This document shows, piece after piece, positions 1 to 5,639 of a stretch of DNA of 5,970 nucleotides; within the stretch, counting starts at the first letter, position 1; every line of letters begins with the position of its first letter. Under the pieces are notes generated by a model. The model searched no databases. It saw nothing but the letters and a program-made list of their open reading frames with translations, and was not told the DNA's origin. This stretch comes from Altererythrobacter sp. (lineage in GTDB: Bacteria; Pseudomonadota; Alphaproteobacteria; Sphingomonadales; Sphingomonadaceae): contig JAGXGU010000179.1 in NCBI GenBank assembly GCA_024636575.1, positions 1 to 5,970 of the forward strand, in the 5' to 3' direction. Both the position numbers and the translations under genes were made by a program.

Positions 1-842
1 CCTGGAAGACCGGTTCGACCGCCATGCTGGGCAGTCTGGCCGATACCGCGCTGGATCTGGTGGCCAGTATCGCGACGCTGGTCGGCGTCTATATTGCCGC
101 GCAGCCGGCGGACGAGGATCACCGATTCGGCCACGGCAAGGCCGAATCGCTCTCGGCGATATTTCAGGTGATGCTGATTGCCCTGTCGGCATCGGGAATT
201 GCGTTCAGCGCGATTCGCCGGATCGTAGAAGGCGGCCGCACGGCTGATGCCCCTTACGGGATCGCCGTATCGGTGGTGGCGATAATCGCGACCATCGCGC
301 TGCTGGCGTGGCAGCGCGATGTCATTCGCCAGACCGGTTCGGTGGCGATTTCTGCCGACCATGTCCATTACCAGTCGGACCTGCTGCTGAATGTCGCGGT
401 GATCGCCGCGCTGGTGCTGGACCAATATGTAGGCTTCGCTCTGGCCGATCCGCTGTTCGGGCTGGTGATCGCCGGCTGGCTGCTGTGGGGCGCATGGCGC
501 GCTGCGGCTGAGGCGATCGATCATCTGATGGACCGCGAATGGCCGGAGGAAAAACGCCAGCGCTTCGTGGAACTGGCGGCCAGACATCCCGAACTCAACA
601 ATCTTCACGATCTGCGCACTCGCACCAGCGGCCACCGCGATTTCGTGCAATTCCATGTCGATCTGCCCGCTGCCATGACGGTGGAACAGGCGCATGATAT
701 TATAGAGCGGGTGGAAGATGATCTCGGGCGCCATTTCCCTGAGATGGAATTGCTGATCCACATCGATCCGGAAGGCCATGTGGACGATCCGGGTAATCCG
801 TTGGTCGAAGCGGATGAATTTGCAAAACTGGACAAGGATTGA
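1..842 (+). CDS. Cation diffusion facilitator (FieF/CDF-type divalent metal efflux), 5' partial
   Basis: Inner-membrane proton-coupled exporter of divalent metals such as zinc or iron. The frame is open to the left edge, with its first complete codon at base 3. The visible part begins W-K-T-G-S, which in E. coli FieF lies at the start of helix 2, so roughly 30 N-terminal residues are missing. The ATG at 24 is an internal methionine, not the start. Counting from that methionine, the metal-site residues are D7 and D11 (DTALD), paired with H115 and D119 in HYQSD. These match the FieF transport site (two Asp on helix 2, His/Asp on helix 5). The PADEDHRFGHGKAES loop (residues 28-42) matches the second site. 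The cytoplasmic domain follows from about residue 170, with HDLRTRTSG, FHVDLP and the C-terminal HIDP metal-binding motif. The substrate cannot be fixed from sequence. The stop TGA shares its A with the next gene's ATG, suggesting an operon with the PhzF gene. Confidence 0.95.
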   Translation, partial: WKTGSTAMLGSLADTALDLVASIATLVGVYIAAQPADEDHRFGHGKAESLSAIFQVMLIALSASGIAFSAIRRIVEGGRTADAPYGIAVSVVAIIATIALLAWQRDVIRQTGSVAISADHVHYQSDLLLNVAVIAALVLDQYVGFALADPLFGLVIAGWLLWGAWRAAAEAIDHLMDREWPEEKRQRFVELAARHPELNNLHDLRTRTSGHRDFVQFHVDLPAAMTVEQAHDIIERVEDDLGRHFPEMELLIHIDPEGHVDDPGNPLVEADEFAKLDKD

Positions 843-1642
843 TGACCAGGAAACTGCCCTATTGGCATGTCGATGCCTTTGCCGATCGCCCCTTTACCGG
901 CAACCAGGCGGCAGTGATGCCGCTGGAGGTCTGGCTGCCAGACGATGTGCTGCAGGCAATTGGCGAGGAGAACAATTTCGCCGAAACCGCCTTTGTGGTG
1001 AAGGATGAAACCGGCGCCGCCGATTGGGAATTGCGCTGGTTCACCCCGGCGGTGGAGATTGCCCTGTGCGGCCATGCGACGCTGGCTGCGGGGCATGTAC
1101 TGCTTGAGCGAGACGGCGGGGACAGGGTGACATTCCGCACGCGAAAGGCGGGTATTCTGGAGGTCCGCCGCAGCGAAGCTGGCTATGAACTGGCGCTGCC
1201 TGCGATTCCGACCCAGCAGGGCGAATGGCCCGAAGCGGCGGCCCTGTTGGGGGCGGAACCGCTGGAAGTGTGGCGCAATCCAGCCGGATACGACATTTTT
1301 CTCTATGCCGATGAACAGGTTGTCCGCGGCCTTGCCCCCGACATTCGCGGGCTGGGCAATCTGGGCGCGAATCAATTTATCTGCACCGCGCCGGGCGGGA
1401 GCACCGATGTGGTCAGCCGGGTATTCGTACCGGGCGGCGGAGTGGACGAGGACAGCGTCACCGGTTCGGCCCATGCAGTGCTTACTGTATTCTGGACCGG
1501 CAAATTGGGCCGCGATAGTTTCACCGCGCATCAGGCATCTGCACGGGGCGGTGATCTGACCTGCAGGCTTGACGGTGACCAGGCGTGGCTTGGCGGAAAT
1601 TGCGTGACCGTGGTGGAAGGCAGTTTCTACCTCGCGGGGTAA
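842..1642 (+). CDS. PhzF-family isomerase-like protein
   Basis: A 266-residue protein, normal for the PhzF/diaminopimelate-epimerase fold family of cytosolic enzymes. The phenazine enzyme PhzF isomerises trans-2,3-dihydro-3-hydroxyanthranilate, but most members, including this one, have no known substrate. There is no phenazine gene nearby, so a phenazine role is not implied. Family signatures run in order: HVDAFADRPFTGNQAAV (residues 9-25); NNFAETAFV with the likely catalytic acid E48; WFTPAVEIALCGHAT (66-80), first half of the pseudo-symmetric fold; and FVPGGGVDEDSVTGSAH (195-211), second half and anion-binding loop. The start is taken as ATG 842, overlapping the CDF stop (TGATG) with AAGGA just upstream. 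A TTG at 839 is in frame but would leave no spacing for that site. Its 3' end overlaps the convergent hydrolase gene by 16 bases. Family assignment is sure; function is not. Confidence 0.94.
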   Translation: MTRKLPYWHVDAFADRPFTGNQAAVMPLEVWLPDDVLQAIGEENNFAETAFVVKDETGAADWELRWFTPAVEIALCGHATLAAGHVLLERDGGDRVTFRTRKAGILEVRRSEAGYELALPAIPTQQGEWPEAAALLGAEPLEVWRNPAGYDIFLYADEQVVRGLAPDIRGLGNLGANQFICTAPGGSTDVVSRVFVPGGGVDEDSVTGSAHAVLTVFWTGKLGRDSFTAHQASARGGDLTCRLDGDQAWLGGNCVTVVEGSFYLAG

Positions 1643-2766
1643 AGCTCCACCACGTCGAGCAGTTCCTGCAGCATGGCCTTGCGCTGCTCATTATCCGAAT
1701 GGCCAAGGCGCACGATGGTGAGTTTCTGGTCGGGCGATACCAGCACATATTGCCCCATGTGGCCGATCGCGGCGAACATCGTCTCGGGGCCGCGATCCTG
1801 CAGTTGATCGTCGCGGTCGAGGCCCGAATCGCGATTGAGCCAGGTCTGCGCGCCGTAAAATCCGGAACGCGGGCTGGGCGTTTTCATGAAATCGATCCAT
1901 GTGCGGGGAATCAATTGCGCACCGCGCACAGAGCCCTTGTTGCGCAGGAATTCGCCGAATTTGGCCCAGTCGCGCGCCGTCCCATGAATCAGGCTGCCGC
2001 CGATCAGCGTCCCGCTGGCGTCATATTCCGGCACCATGGAATCCATCCCCAAGGGGCTGAACAGGCGGGTCCGCAGATATTCATCGACCGCATTGCGCCG
2101 TGTTTCCGGGTCCTTGCTATCGGTCAGCACCCGCGCGGCGATATCGGCCAGGATAACGGTGGTGTTGGAAGAATATTCGAACATCGCGCCGGGTTCAGCC
2201 TCCAGCGGCTGGGCGGTGGCCCAATCGGCCATATCGTCCCGCCCGTCCAGAAACAGCATCCGCACTTCGGCCGATTCGTAGGGCGGATCGCCCGCTTCGG
2301 TGTGGCGCAGGCCGGACCGCATCTGCAGCAATTGCCGCAAGGTAATCTCGCCGCGCGGATCGCCGGGCCGCTGCCAGCGCGGCAGCGGCGGCGAATCGTC
2401 GAGCCGCAGCCGCCCGTCCGCCACCAGCATCCCGATCATCACCGCCGTGACAGTCTTGGCCATCGACCAGCTGACGAATTTCGTGTCTGCATCATATCCG
2501 GGCGCGTATCGTTCCGCCGCAATCTTGCCGCCATGCATGACCACCATCGCGCGTGTTTCCCCCACACCGGGGGCGGTAAAAACTTCGTCCAGCTGCCGGG
2601 CCAATTGTTCTTTCGGTGCGCCGGGATCTTCCATCACGGCAGCCAGCGCCTGCTGGGTGAGTGGCTGCGGCGGCGGCGCGGTGTTGCTGCAACCGGCAAG
2701 GCCCAAAGCAAGGGTTGGCAGCAGCATCACGCTGGCGATAAGGGGGGGTGAAAGCCGTGTCATCAT
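1627..2766 (-). CDS. Lipoprotein serine hydrolase (beta-lactamase class C / 6-aminohexanoate-dimer hydrolase-like)
   Basis: A 379-residue protein (378 if the second ATG is used). The N-terminus is a lipoprotein signal: hydrophobic stretch at residues 9-22, then LAGC with C26 as the lipidated cysteine. The +2 residue is Ser, so outer-membrane anchoring facing the periplasm is likely. The penicillin-binding/beta-lactamase triad motifs are present: S101-M-A-K104 (SxxK nucleophile and base), Y198-S-S (YxN-type) and G-H336-M-G (HxG in place of KTG). The HxG form and length fit NylB-like amide/ester hydrolases and beta-lactamase-related proteins better than true AmpC. The substrate is unknown, and resistance should not be assumed. 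There are tandem ATGs at 2766 and 2763. A GAGGGGG ribosome site lies 1 base from the first and 4 from the second, favouring 2763. It is convergent with PhzF (16-base overlap) and divergent from the small protein gene at 2795. Confidence 0.93.
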   Translation of the reverse strand: MMTRLSPPLIASVMLLPTLALGLAGCSNTAPPPQPLTQQALAAVMEDPGAPKEQLARQLDEVFTAPGVGETRAMVVMHGGKIAAERYAPGYDADTKFVSWSMAKTVTAVMIGMLVADGRLRLDDSPPLPRWQRPGDPRGEITLRQLLQMRSGLRHTEAGDPPYESAEVRMLFLDGRDDMADWATAQPLEAEPGAMFEYSSNTTVILADIAARVLTDSKDPETRRNAVDEYLRTRLFSPLGMDSMVPEYDASGTLIGGSLIHGTARDWAKFGEFLRNKGSVRGAQLIPRTWIDFMKTPSPRSGFYGAQTWLNRDSGLDRDDQLQDRGPETMFAAIGHMGQYVLVSPDQKLTIVRLGHSDNEQRKAMLQELLDVVELYPAR

Positions 2767-2782
2767 TCCCCCTCACTTGCGC

Positions 2783-2787
2783 AAGGA
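2783..2787 (+). promoter_or_regulatory. Ribosome binding site that sets a TTG start
   Basis: AAGGA followed by 7 bases and TTG at 2795. This is the only well-spaced Shine-Dalgarno/start pair in the frame, and it decides the start of the small membrane protein. A GTG at 2906 is an alternative, but it would begin inside the hydrophobic helix. Confidence 0.65.
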
Positions 2788-2794
2788 TTCCCGC

Positions 2795-3181
2795 TTGGCA
2801 AATACTAAACCCAAATCGCCGGCATCAAGAACCCGTTCCCGCCCACATGGCGCAGGCGGAAAGAAATCGCGCCGCTGGCCGTGGGCGCTGCTGGCGGTTG
2901 CAATCGTGCTGGGCGGGCTTGGCTGGTTCTACCGCACGCCGATACTCGGCTATACCGCTGCTGGTGCGGGCTACAGCGCGCATGTGACCTGTTCGTGCCG
3001 CTATATCGGCGGGCGCAGCCTGGAAGATTGCAAGAAAGACCGCCTCGCCGGGATGGAACTGGTTTCCCTGAGCAGCGATGAGGAAGCGAAAAGCGTCACC
3101 GCGCGCTATCCGCTGCTGCCGCCGGTCACCGCAACTTACCGCAAGGGCTATGGCTGCGTGCTGGAAAAGTGGGAAGATTAG
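2795..3181 (+). CDS. Small membrane-anchored periplasmic protein; resembles the N-terminal domain of some serine hydrolases
   Basis: A 128-residue protein of unknown function. I chose TTG 2795 because AAGGA at 2783-2787 lies 7 bases upstream; no ATG or GTG fits as well. The frame stays open far upstream, but only as antisense of the hydrolase gene. Layout: a basic, Ser/Pro-rich N-terminus (1-28), one hydrophobic helix (about 30-46), then a soluble part expected outside the inner membrane. The soluble part holds GAGYSAHVTCSCRYIGGRS (57-75) and TATYRKGYGCVLEKW (112-126). Cysteines are C66, C68, C79 and C121, which could form disulfides. I recall the pattern GAGY...C...V.GR...(A)VYR.GLGC.L from the N-terminus of long beta-lactamase-family serine hydrolases, just before the catalytic domain. 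Here it stands alone, divergent from a serine hydrolase gene, so a partnership is plausible but inferred. Its TAG stop overlaps the TAA of mnmA by convergence (bases 3178-3181). Confidence 0.82.
   Translation: MANTKPKSPASRTRSRPHGAGGKKSRRWPWALLAVAIVLGGLGWFYRTPILGYTAAGAGYSAHVTCSCRYIGGRSLEDCKKDRLAGMELVSLSSDEEAKSVTARYPLLPPVTATYRKGYGCVLEKWED
2815..2839 (-). promoter_or_regulatory. Possible EcfG-like promoter for the serine hydrolase (weak)
   Basis: Read on the minus strand, GGAAC (2839-2835) is followed after 16 bases by CGAT (2818-2815). The general-stress EcfG consensus is GGAAC-N16/17-CGTT, so the -35 is perfect and the -10 has one mismatch. A start near 2808 would leave about 40 bases to the hydrolase ATG. 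Because the two divergent genes are only about 30 bases apart, any hydrolase promoter must lie inside the small gene, as this one does. The -10 mismatch makes chance a real option. Confidence 0.25.
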
Positions 3182-4350
3182 ACGGGGCTGGCCAATTCAT
3201 TGACTGGCTGGGTCGAATCGATCCAGCCGCCGCCGACCACGCGGTCCCCGGCATAAATCACCGCGGCCTGCCCCGGGGCGACACCGAATTCCGGATGGGC
3301 AAACCGCAAGGTGACAGTCTCGCCGTCGCCCAGCGAGCCCTCCAGCACCACCGGCACCGGCTTCGACAAGGAGCGGACTTTGGCGGTTAGTGGAATTTCG
3401 GGGAGCGGCCCGATCCGGTTGGTTTCGATCACGGTGGCCGCGCCTACTGCGAGCAGGCGCTTGGGCCCGACGCGTACTTCTGCTGTCCCGGCATCCAGGC
3501 TGATCACATACAAAGGTTCCGCCTGCCCGCCCACTTCCAGCCCGCGCCGCTGGCCCACGGTGAAGTGGATCACACCCTTGTGCTCGCCCAAGGTCTCGTT
3601 CGTTTCGGCATGAACGATCGCGCCCGGTCTTGCGCCTTGTGGGCGCAATGCCTTGACGATTTTCGCATAGTCGCCATCGGGGACAAAGCAGATATCCTGG
3701 CTATCGGGCTTGGCCGCATTGCGCAGGCCCGCCTGCCGGGCCAATTCGCGCACCTGGGCCTTGGGCAATCCGCCCAATGGGAAACGCAGGAAATCCAGCT
3801 GCGCTTCGGTGGTGGCGTAAAGGAAATAGGACTGGTCGCGCGCCGGATCGAGCGCGCGGTGTAGCTGCGCCCCTGCCGGGCCCATTTCGCGGCGCACATA
3901 ATGACCGGTCGCCAGGCAATCGGCGCCCAACTCGCGCGCCATGCGCAGCAGGTCGGTAAATTTTGGCCCCATGTTGCAGCGAATGCAGGGCACCGGTGTG
4001 CGGCCCTGCAGATAATCATCGGCAAAGGTTTCGACCACGTCTTCGCGAAAGGCGCTTTCATGGTCGAACACGTAATGGGCAATGCCCAGCCGGTCCGCCA
4101 CGGCGCGGGCATCACTGATATCGTCCCCCGCACAGCATGCGCCCTTGCGCCCGCTCGCCGCTCCATAATCATAGAGCTGCAGGGTAATCCCGATCACTTC
4201 GGCGCCGCTGGCAGCAGCCAGTGCGGCGACCACGGACGAATCGACCCCGCCCGACATGGCGACGACAATCCGGCAATCGCTCGCTGCGCGGGGCAGGTCG
4301 AACAAGCTCGCAGGGTCCAGTGCTGAATCAAACAGGGCGGCGGTATCCAT
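3178..4350 (-). CDS. mnmA: tRNA-specific 2-thiouridylase MnmA
   Basis: Cytosolic enzyme that uses ATP and a relayed persulfide to convert U34 of tRNA Lys, Glu and Gln to 2-thiouridine. Numbering is from ATG 4350 (390 residues, typical for the family). The N-terminal PP-loop ATPase motif is SGGVDSS (33-39). The catalytic cysteines are C125, in the C-I-R-C-N stretch (122-126), and C221 in SQDICFVPDGDY. These correspond to Cys102 and Cys199 of E. coli MnmA. ATGHYVRRE (147-155) and DQSYFLY (172-178) are further family blocks. FTVGQRRGL (263-271) opens the central domain, and a beta-barrel domain follows. The start is ATG 4350, since AAGGGG lies 7 bases upstream; an in-frame GTG at 4356 would sit only 1 base from it. 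The N-terminal extension of about 25 residues before the PP-loop core is common in alphaproteobacteria. The TAA stop overlaps the convergent small gene by 4 bases. Confidence 0.98.
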   Translation of the reverse strand: MDTAALFDSALDPASLFDLPRAASDCRIVVAMSGGVDSSVVAALAAASGAEVIGITLQLYDYGAASGRKGACCAGDDISDARAVADRLGIAHYVFDHESAFREDVVETFADDYLQGRTPVPCIRCNMGPKFTDLLRMARELGADCLATGHYVRREMGPAGAQLHRALDPARDQSYFLYATTEAQLDFLRFPLGGLPKAQVRELARQAGLRNAAKPDSQDICFVPDGDYAKIVKALRPQGARPGAIVHAETNETLGEHKGVIHFTVGQRRGLEVGGQAEPLYVISLDAGTAEVRVGPKRLLAVGAATVIETNRIGPLPEIPLTAKVRSLSKPVPVVLEGSLGDGETVTLRFAHPEFGVAPGQAAVIYAGDRVVGGGWIDSTQPVNELASPV

Positions 4351-4357
4351 GGCCACG

Positions 4358-4363
4358 CCCCTT
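4358..4363 (-). promoter_or_regulatory. Ribosome binding site that sets the mnmA start
   Basis: AAGGGG on the minus strand with 7 bases before ATG 4350. It favours that ATG over the in-frame GTG six bases upstream. Confidence 0.6.
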
Positions 4364-4466
4364 ACACATCTGCGCGGGCCGGGGCCAGAGGCGTAAATTC
4401 AGCGCCTGGATATGGCTCGCGGTCGCCTGCGCCGGATAGAGCGGGCGCCCGAGTTTCCTAACCGGA

Positions 4467-4485
4467 GGTAAACCCGGGCTTTACC
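4467..4485. repeat. 19-base dyad GGTAAA-N7-TTTACC upstream of the unknown gene
   Basis: Perfect 6-base arms (4467-4472 and 4480-4485) around CCCGGGC, 34 bases before ATG 4520. The position suits an operator or activator site in the leader of the unknown-gene/sciP unit, or of the divergent mnmA. The core TAAA-N7-TTTA has the 7-base spacing of a CtrA box (TTAA-N7-TTAA), with one mismatch per half. It could equally bind another dimeric regulator. Confidence 0.4.
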
Positions 4486-4519
4486 CTATCTTGACCAAAG
4501 CGCTGGTAAGGGACTTGTC

Positions 4520-4897
4520 ATGAACGAAGTGCTCATCAGTGAATTCGCCCGCAGCGAGGCTCGCGGAGAGGCGGCGGAAGGATCGCCATTGCGCCCTGTC
4601 CTGTGGTCGGAACTGACCGCGAGACTGGCTGCGATGCGTGACCTGCGCCGCACCCTGTCCGGAACATCGCGGGTGGCTGGAGCGAATTTCTCGTCGCTCG
4701 CAGCGGCAGGATCTCATTCCCCATCCGCCTTCACGAATTTTGCCGAACCTTGCGAGGAACCGCAGCATCCCTGCCCACAGGTTAACTCGAGGGCGCAGGA
4801 TATTAACCCTAAAGCTTTAGCGGATCGAAAAGGCCCGGCGCCTAAAAGTTCGCATGAACCGAATTGCGTGACCCCCGGTGACCGAGAGTTGACATGA
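4520..4897 (+). CDS. Uncharacterised protein encoded directly upstream of sciP
   Basis: A 125-residue protein I cannot assign to a named family. Supporting a real gene: AAGGGA at 4508-4513 lies 6 bases before the ATG; codon choice in the first third looks native; and its TGA stop overlaps the sciP ATG as ATGA, the usual sign of translational coupling. The N-terminal part is charged and helical, with a striking block LRPVLWSELTARL (24-36) continuing into RDLR (40-43). I believe I have seen a similar block in small sphingomonad proteins, but cannot verify this. The rest is Ser/Pro/Ala-rich and probably disordered, with DINPKALADRK at 94-104. No signal peptide or membrane helix is seen. The second half has less biased codons and overlaps likely sciP regulatory DNA, so the true C-terminus is less certain than the start. 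The context suggests a role near cell-cycle control, which is inference only. Confidence 0.62.
   Translation: MNEVLISEFARSEARGEAAEGSPLRPVLWSELTARLAAMRDLRRTLSGTSRVAGANFSSLAAAGSHSPSAFTNFAEPCEEPQHPCPQVNSRAQDINPKALADRKGPAPKSSHEPNCVTPGDRELT
4780..4808. promoter_or_regulatory. Divergent TTAAC half-sites, possible CtrA binding upstream of sciP
   Basis: GGTTAA (4780-4785) and TTAACC (4803-4808) form an inverted pair with a 17-base spacer, about 86-114 bases before the sciP ATG. TTAA/TTAACC is the half-site of the alphaproteobacterial cell-cycle regulator CtrA, and in Caulobacter CtrA activates sciP. The canonical TTAA-N7-TTAA spacing is not met, so these are at best two half-sites. Confidence 0.35.
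4809..4820. repeat. 12-base perfect palindrome CTAAAGCTTTAG
   Basis: This directly abuts the TTAACC half-site and lies 73 bases before sciP. It is AT-rich against a GC-rich background, as expected for promoter DNA, and could be an operator or part of a -10 region. No clear -35/-10 pair was found around it. Confidence 0.3.
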
Positions 4898-5193
4898 TTG
4901 AAAACCAGAAAATCCGCGCCGCGCAAGTCATTGGCCCCCTTGGGGAGCCGCTGACGATCAAGGACCTGCCGCCGCCGAGCACCAAACGATGGGTTGTGCG
5001 CCGCAAGGCCGAAGTGGTTGCTGCCGTCAATGGCGGCCTGCTGACGATCGATGAAGTGCTGGAACGCTATAATCTGACGCTGGAAGAATTCGCTTCGTGG
5101 CAGCGCGCGGTCGACCGTTCGGGCATGCAGGGCCTGCGGGTTACCCGTATCCAGCATTATCGCGATCTGTACGAGCGCCAGCTGAAATACTGA
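4894..5193 (+). CDS. sciP: SciP / DUF1153 cell-cycle transcriptional regulator
   Basis: A 99-residue DNA-binding protein. In Caulobacter, SciP binds DNA and represses CtrA-activated genes (flagellar and cell-cycle) in G1. The family core is plain: PLGEPLTIKDLPPPSTKRWVVRRKAEVVAAV (roughly residues 15-45), GGLLTIDEVLERYNLTLEEFASWQRAVDR (about 47-75) and GLRVTRIQHYR. The T-x-x-E-x-x-x-R-Y-x-L-T-x-E-E-F-x-x-W region forms the helix-turn-helix. Length and lack of membrane or signal segments are typical. The ATG at 4894 has GAGAG (4884-4888) 5 bases upstream. It overlaps the stop of the preceding gene (ATGA), so the two are probably translated from one mRNA. TTAAC half-sites upstream fit control by CtrA. 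A weak hairpin follows the stop. Alternative reading: a paralogous DUF1153 protein with other targets. Confidence 0.93.
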   Translation: MIENQKIRAAQVIGPLGEPLTIKDLPPPSTKRWVVRRKAEVVAAVNGGLLTIDEVLERYNLTLEEFASWQRAVDRSGMQGLRVTRIQHYRDLYERQLKY

Positions 5194-5217
5194 ACCCGGG
5201 CGCTATTTACCGCGTTT

Positions 5218-5234
5218 TTCGGGCCATGCCCGAA
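5218..5234 (+). terminator. Hairpin after sciP, weak terminator candidate
   Basis: Perfect 7-base stem TTCGGGC/GCCCGAA with a CAT loop, 25 bases after the sciP stop. It is followed by CCGTTTGATT, not a clean T-run, so intrinsic termination would be inefficient. It could also act in mRNA stability. Confidence 0.4.
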
Positions 5235-5303
5235 CCGTTTGATTGAAATTAGCCTTTTCCGCCAGACTATCCTAATATCCATCTGCCCGGCGATTAATGA
5301 CCG

Positions 5304-5329
5304 GGAACCGATTTGAATTGCCCAGCGTT
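5304..5329 (+). promoter_or_regulatory. EcfG (general stress sigma factor) promoter
   Basis: GGAAC at 5304-5308, a 17-base spacer, then CGTT at 5326-5329. This matches the alphaproteobacterial EcfG/sigma-T consensus GGAAC-N16/17-CGTT exactly. Transcription would begin near 5335-5338, giving a leader of about 35-40 bases with a strong ribosome site before the stress-type membrane protein gene at 5373. The match of promoter class and gene class strengthens the call. Confidence 0.78.
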
Positions 5330-5359
5330 ATTGCTGTAACTTCAGATCGAAAACAAAGC

Positions 5360-5365
5360 AGGAGG
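5360..5365 (+). promoter_or_regulatory. Strong Shine-Dalgarno AGGAGG
   Basis: Full consensus AGGAGG, 7 bases before ATG 5373. It is the best ribosome site in the window and predicts high expression of the membrane protein once its mRNA is induced. Confidence 0.8.
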
Positions 5366-5372
5366 ATGTATT

Positions 5373-5639
5373 ATGGAACAAGGGTGGATTGTTACTATTA
5401 TAGTCGGCGGAATTGCTGGTTGGCTTGCGAGCATGGTGATGAATCGTGATGCCTCCATGGGAATTCTATGGAACATCGTCATCGGTATTATCGGTGGGAT
5501 CCTCGGCAGCTGGATTGGTAGTTTTACCGGCCTTCTGCCTACCGGCGGCGGCTGGATCATGTATCTGGTAACAGCAACCATCGGCGCGGTGGTGTTGCTC
5601 GGGATCGTGAACCTCGTCCAGCGCGGCCGCGTTCGCTAG
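5373..5639 (+). CDS. GlsB/YeaQ/YmgE-family stress-response membrane protein
   Basis: An 88-residue inner-membrane protein of the transglycosylase-associated (YmgE/YeaQ/GlsB) family, close to the usual 80-90 residues. Three hydrophobic helices are visible: about residues 4-22, 30-52 and 60-82. The Gly-rich signatures are GGIAGWLASMVMNRD (12-26) and GILWNIVIGIIGGILGSWIG (30-49), ending in the basic tail QRGRVR. Members are induced by stress in many bacteria; the molecular function is unknown despite the family's name. The start is certain from AGGAGG 7 bases upstream. The gene stands alone, with a consensus EcfG promoter before it and a strong terminator after it. It therefore looks like a single-gene unit of the general stress response. 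Its base composition is more AT-rich in places than its neighbours, as expected for a membrane protein. Confidence 0.93.
   Translation: MEQGWIVTIIVGGIAGWLASMVMNRDASMGILWNIVIGIIGGILGSWIGSFTGLLPTGGGWIMYLVTATIGAVVLLGIVNLVQRGRVR

Noticed and set aside
605..1531. A 308-codon minus-strand open frame over the CDF and PhzF genes
   Set aside because: Both plus-strand genes carry clear family motifs across this stretch; the minus frame has none.
1585..2751. A 388-codon plus-strand open frame
   Set aside because: It is antisense to the serine hydrolase, which has a lipobox, SxxK, YxS and HxG motifs. The antisense translation shows no family signature and is rich in His, Arg, Gly and Pro, as shadows of GC-rich genes are.
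2300..2794. Upstream extension of the small membrane protein (frame open from 2300)
   Set aside because: It runs antisense through the hydrolase gene with a basic Ser/Arg-rich composition. The TTG at 2795 with a well-spaced AAGGA is a better start.
4491..4519. TTGACC as a -35 for the unknown gene
   Set aside because: A -10 at normal spacing would fall on TTGTCA at the start codon, leaving no room for the ribosome site.
4481..4768. Minus-strand open frame opposite the unknown gene
   Set aside because: It has no ribosome site or recognisable motif, and it would cover the leader dyad. The plus-strand frame has a good ribosome site and an ATGA coupling.
4756..4783. GGAAC followed by GGTT as a second EcfG promoter
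   Set aside because: The spacer is 19 bases and the -10 is GGTT; both depart from GGAAC-N16/17-CGTT.
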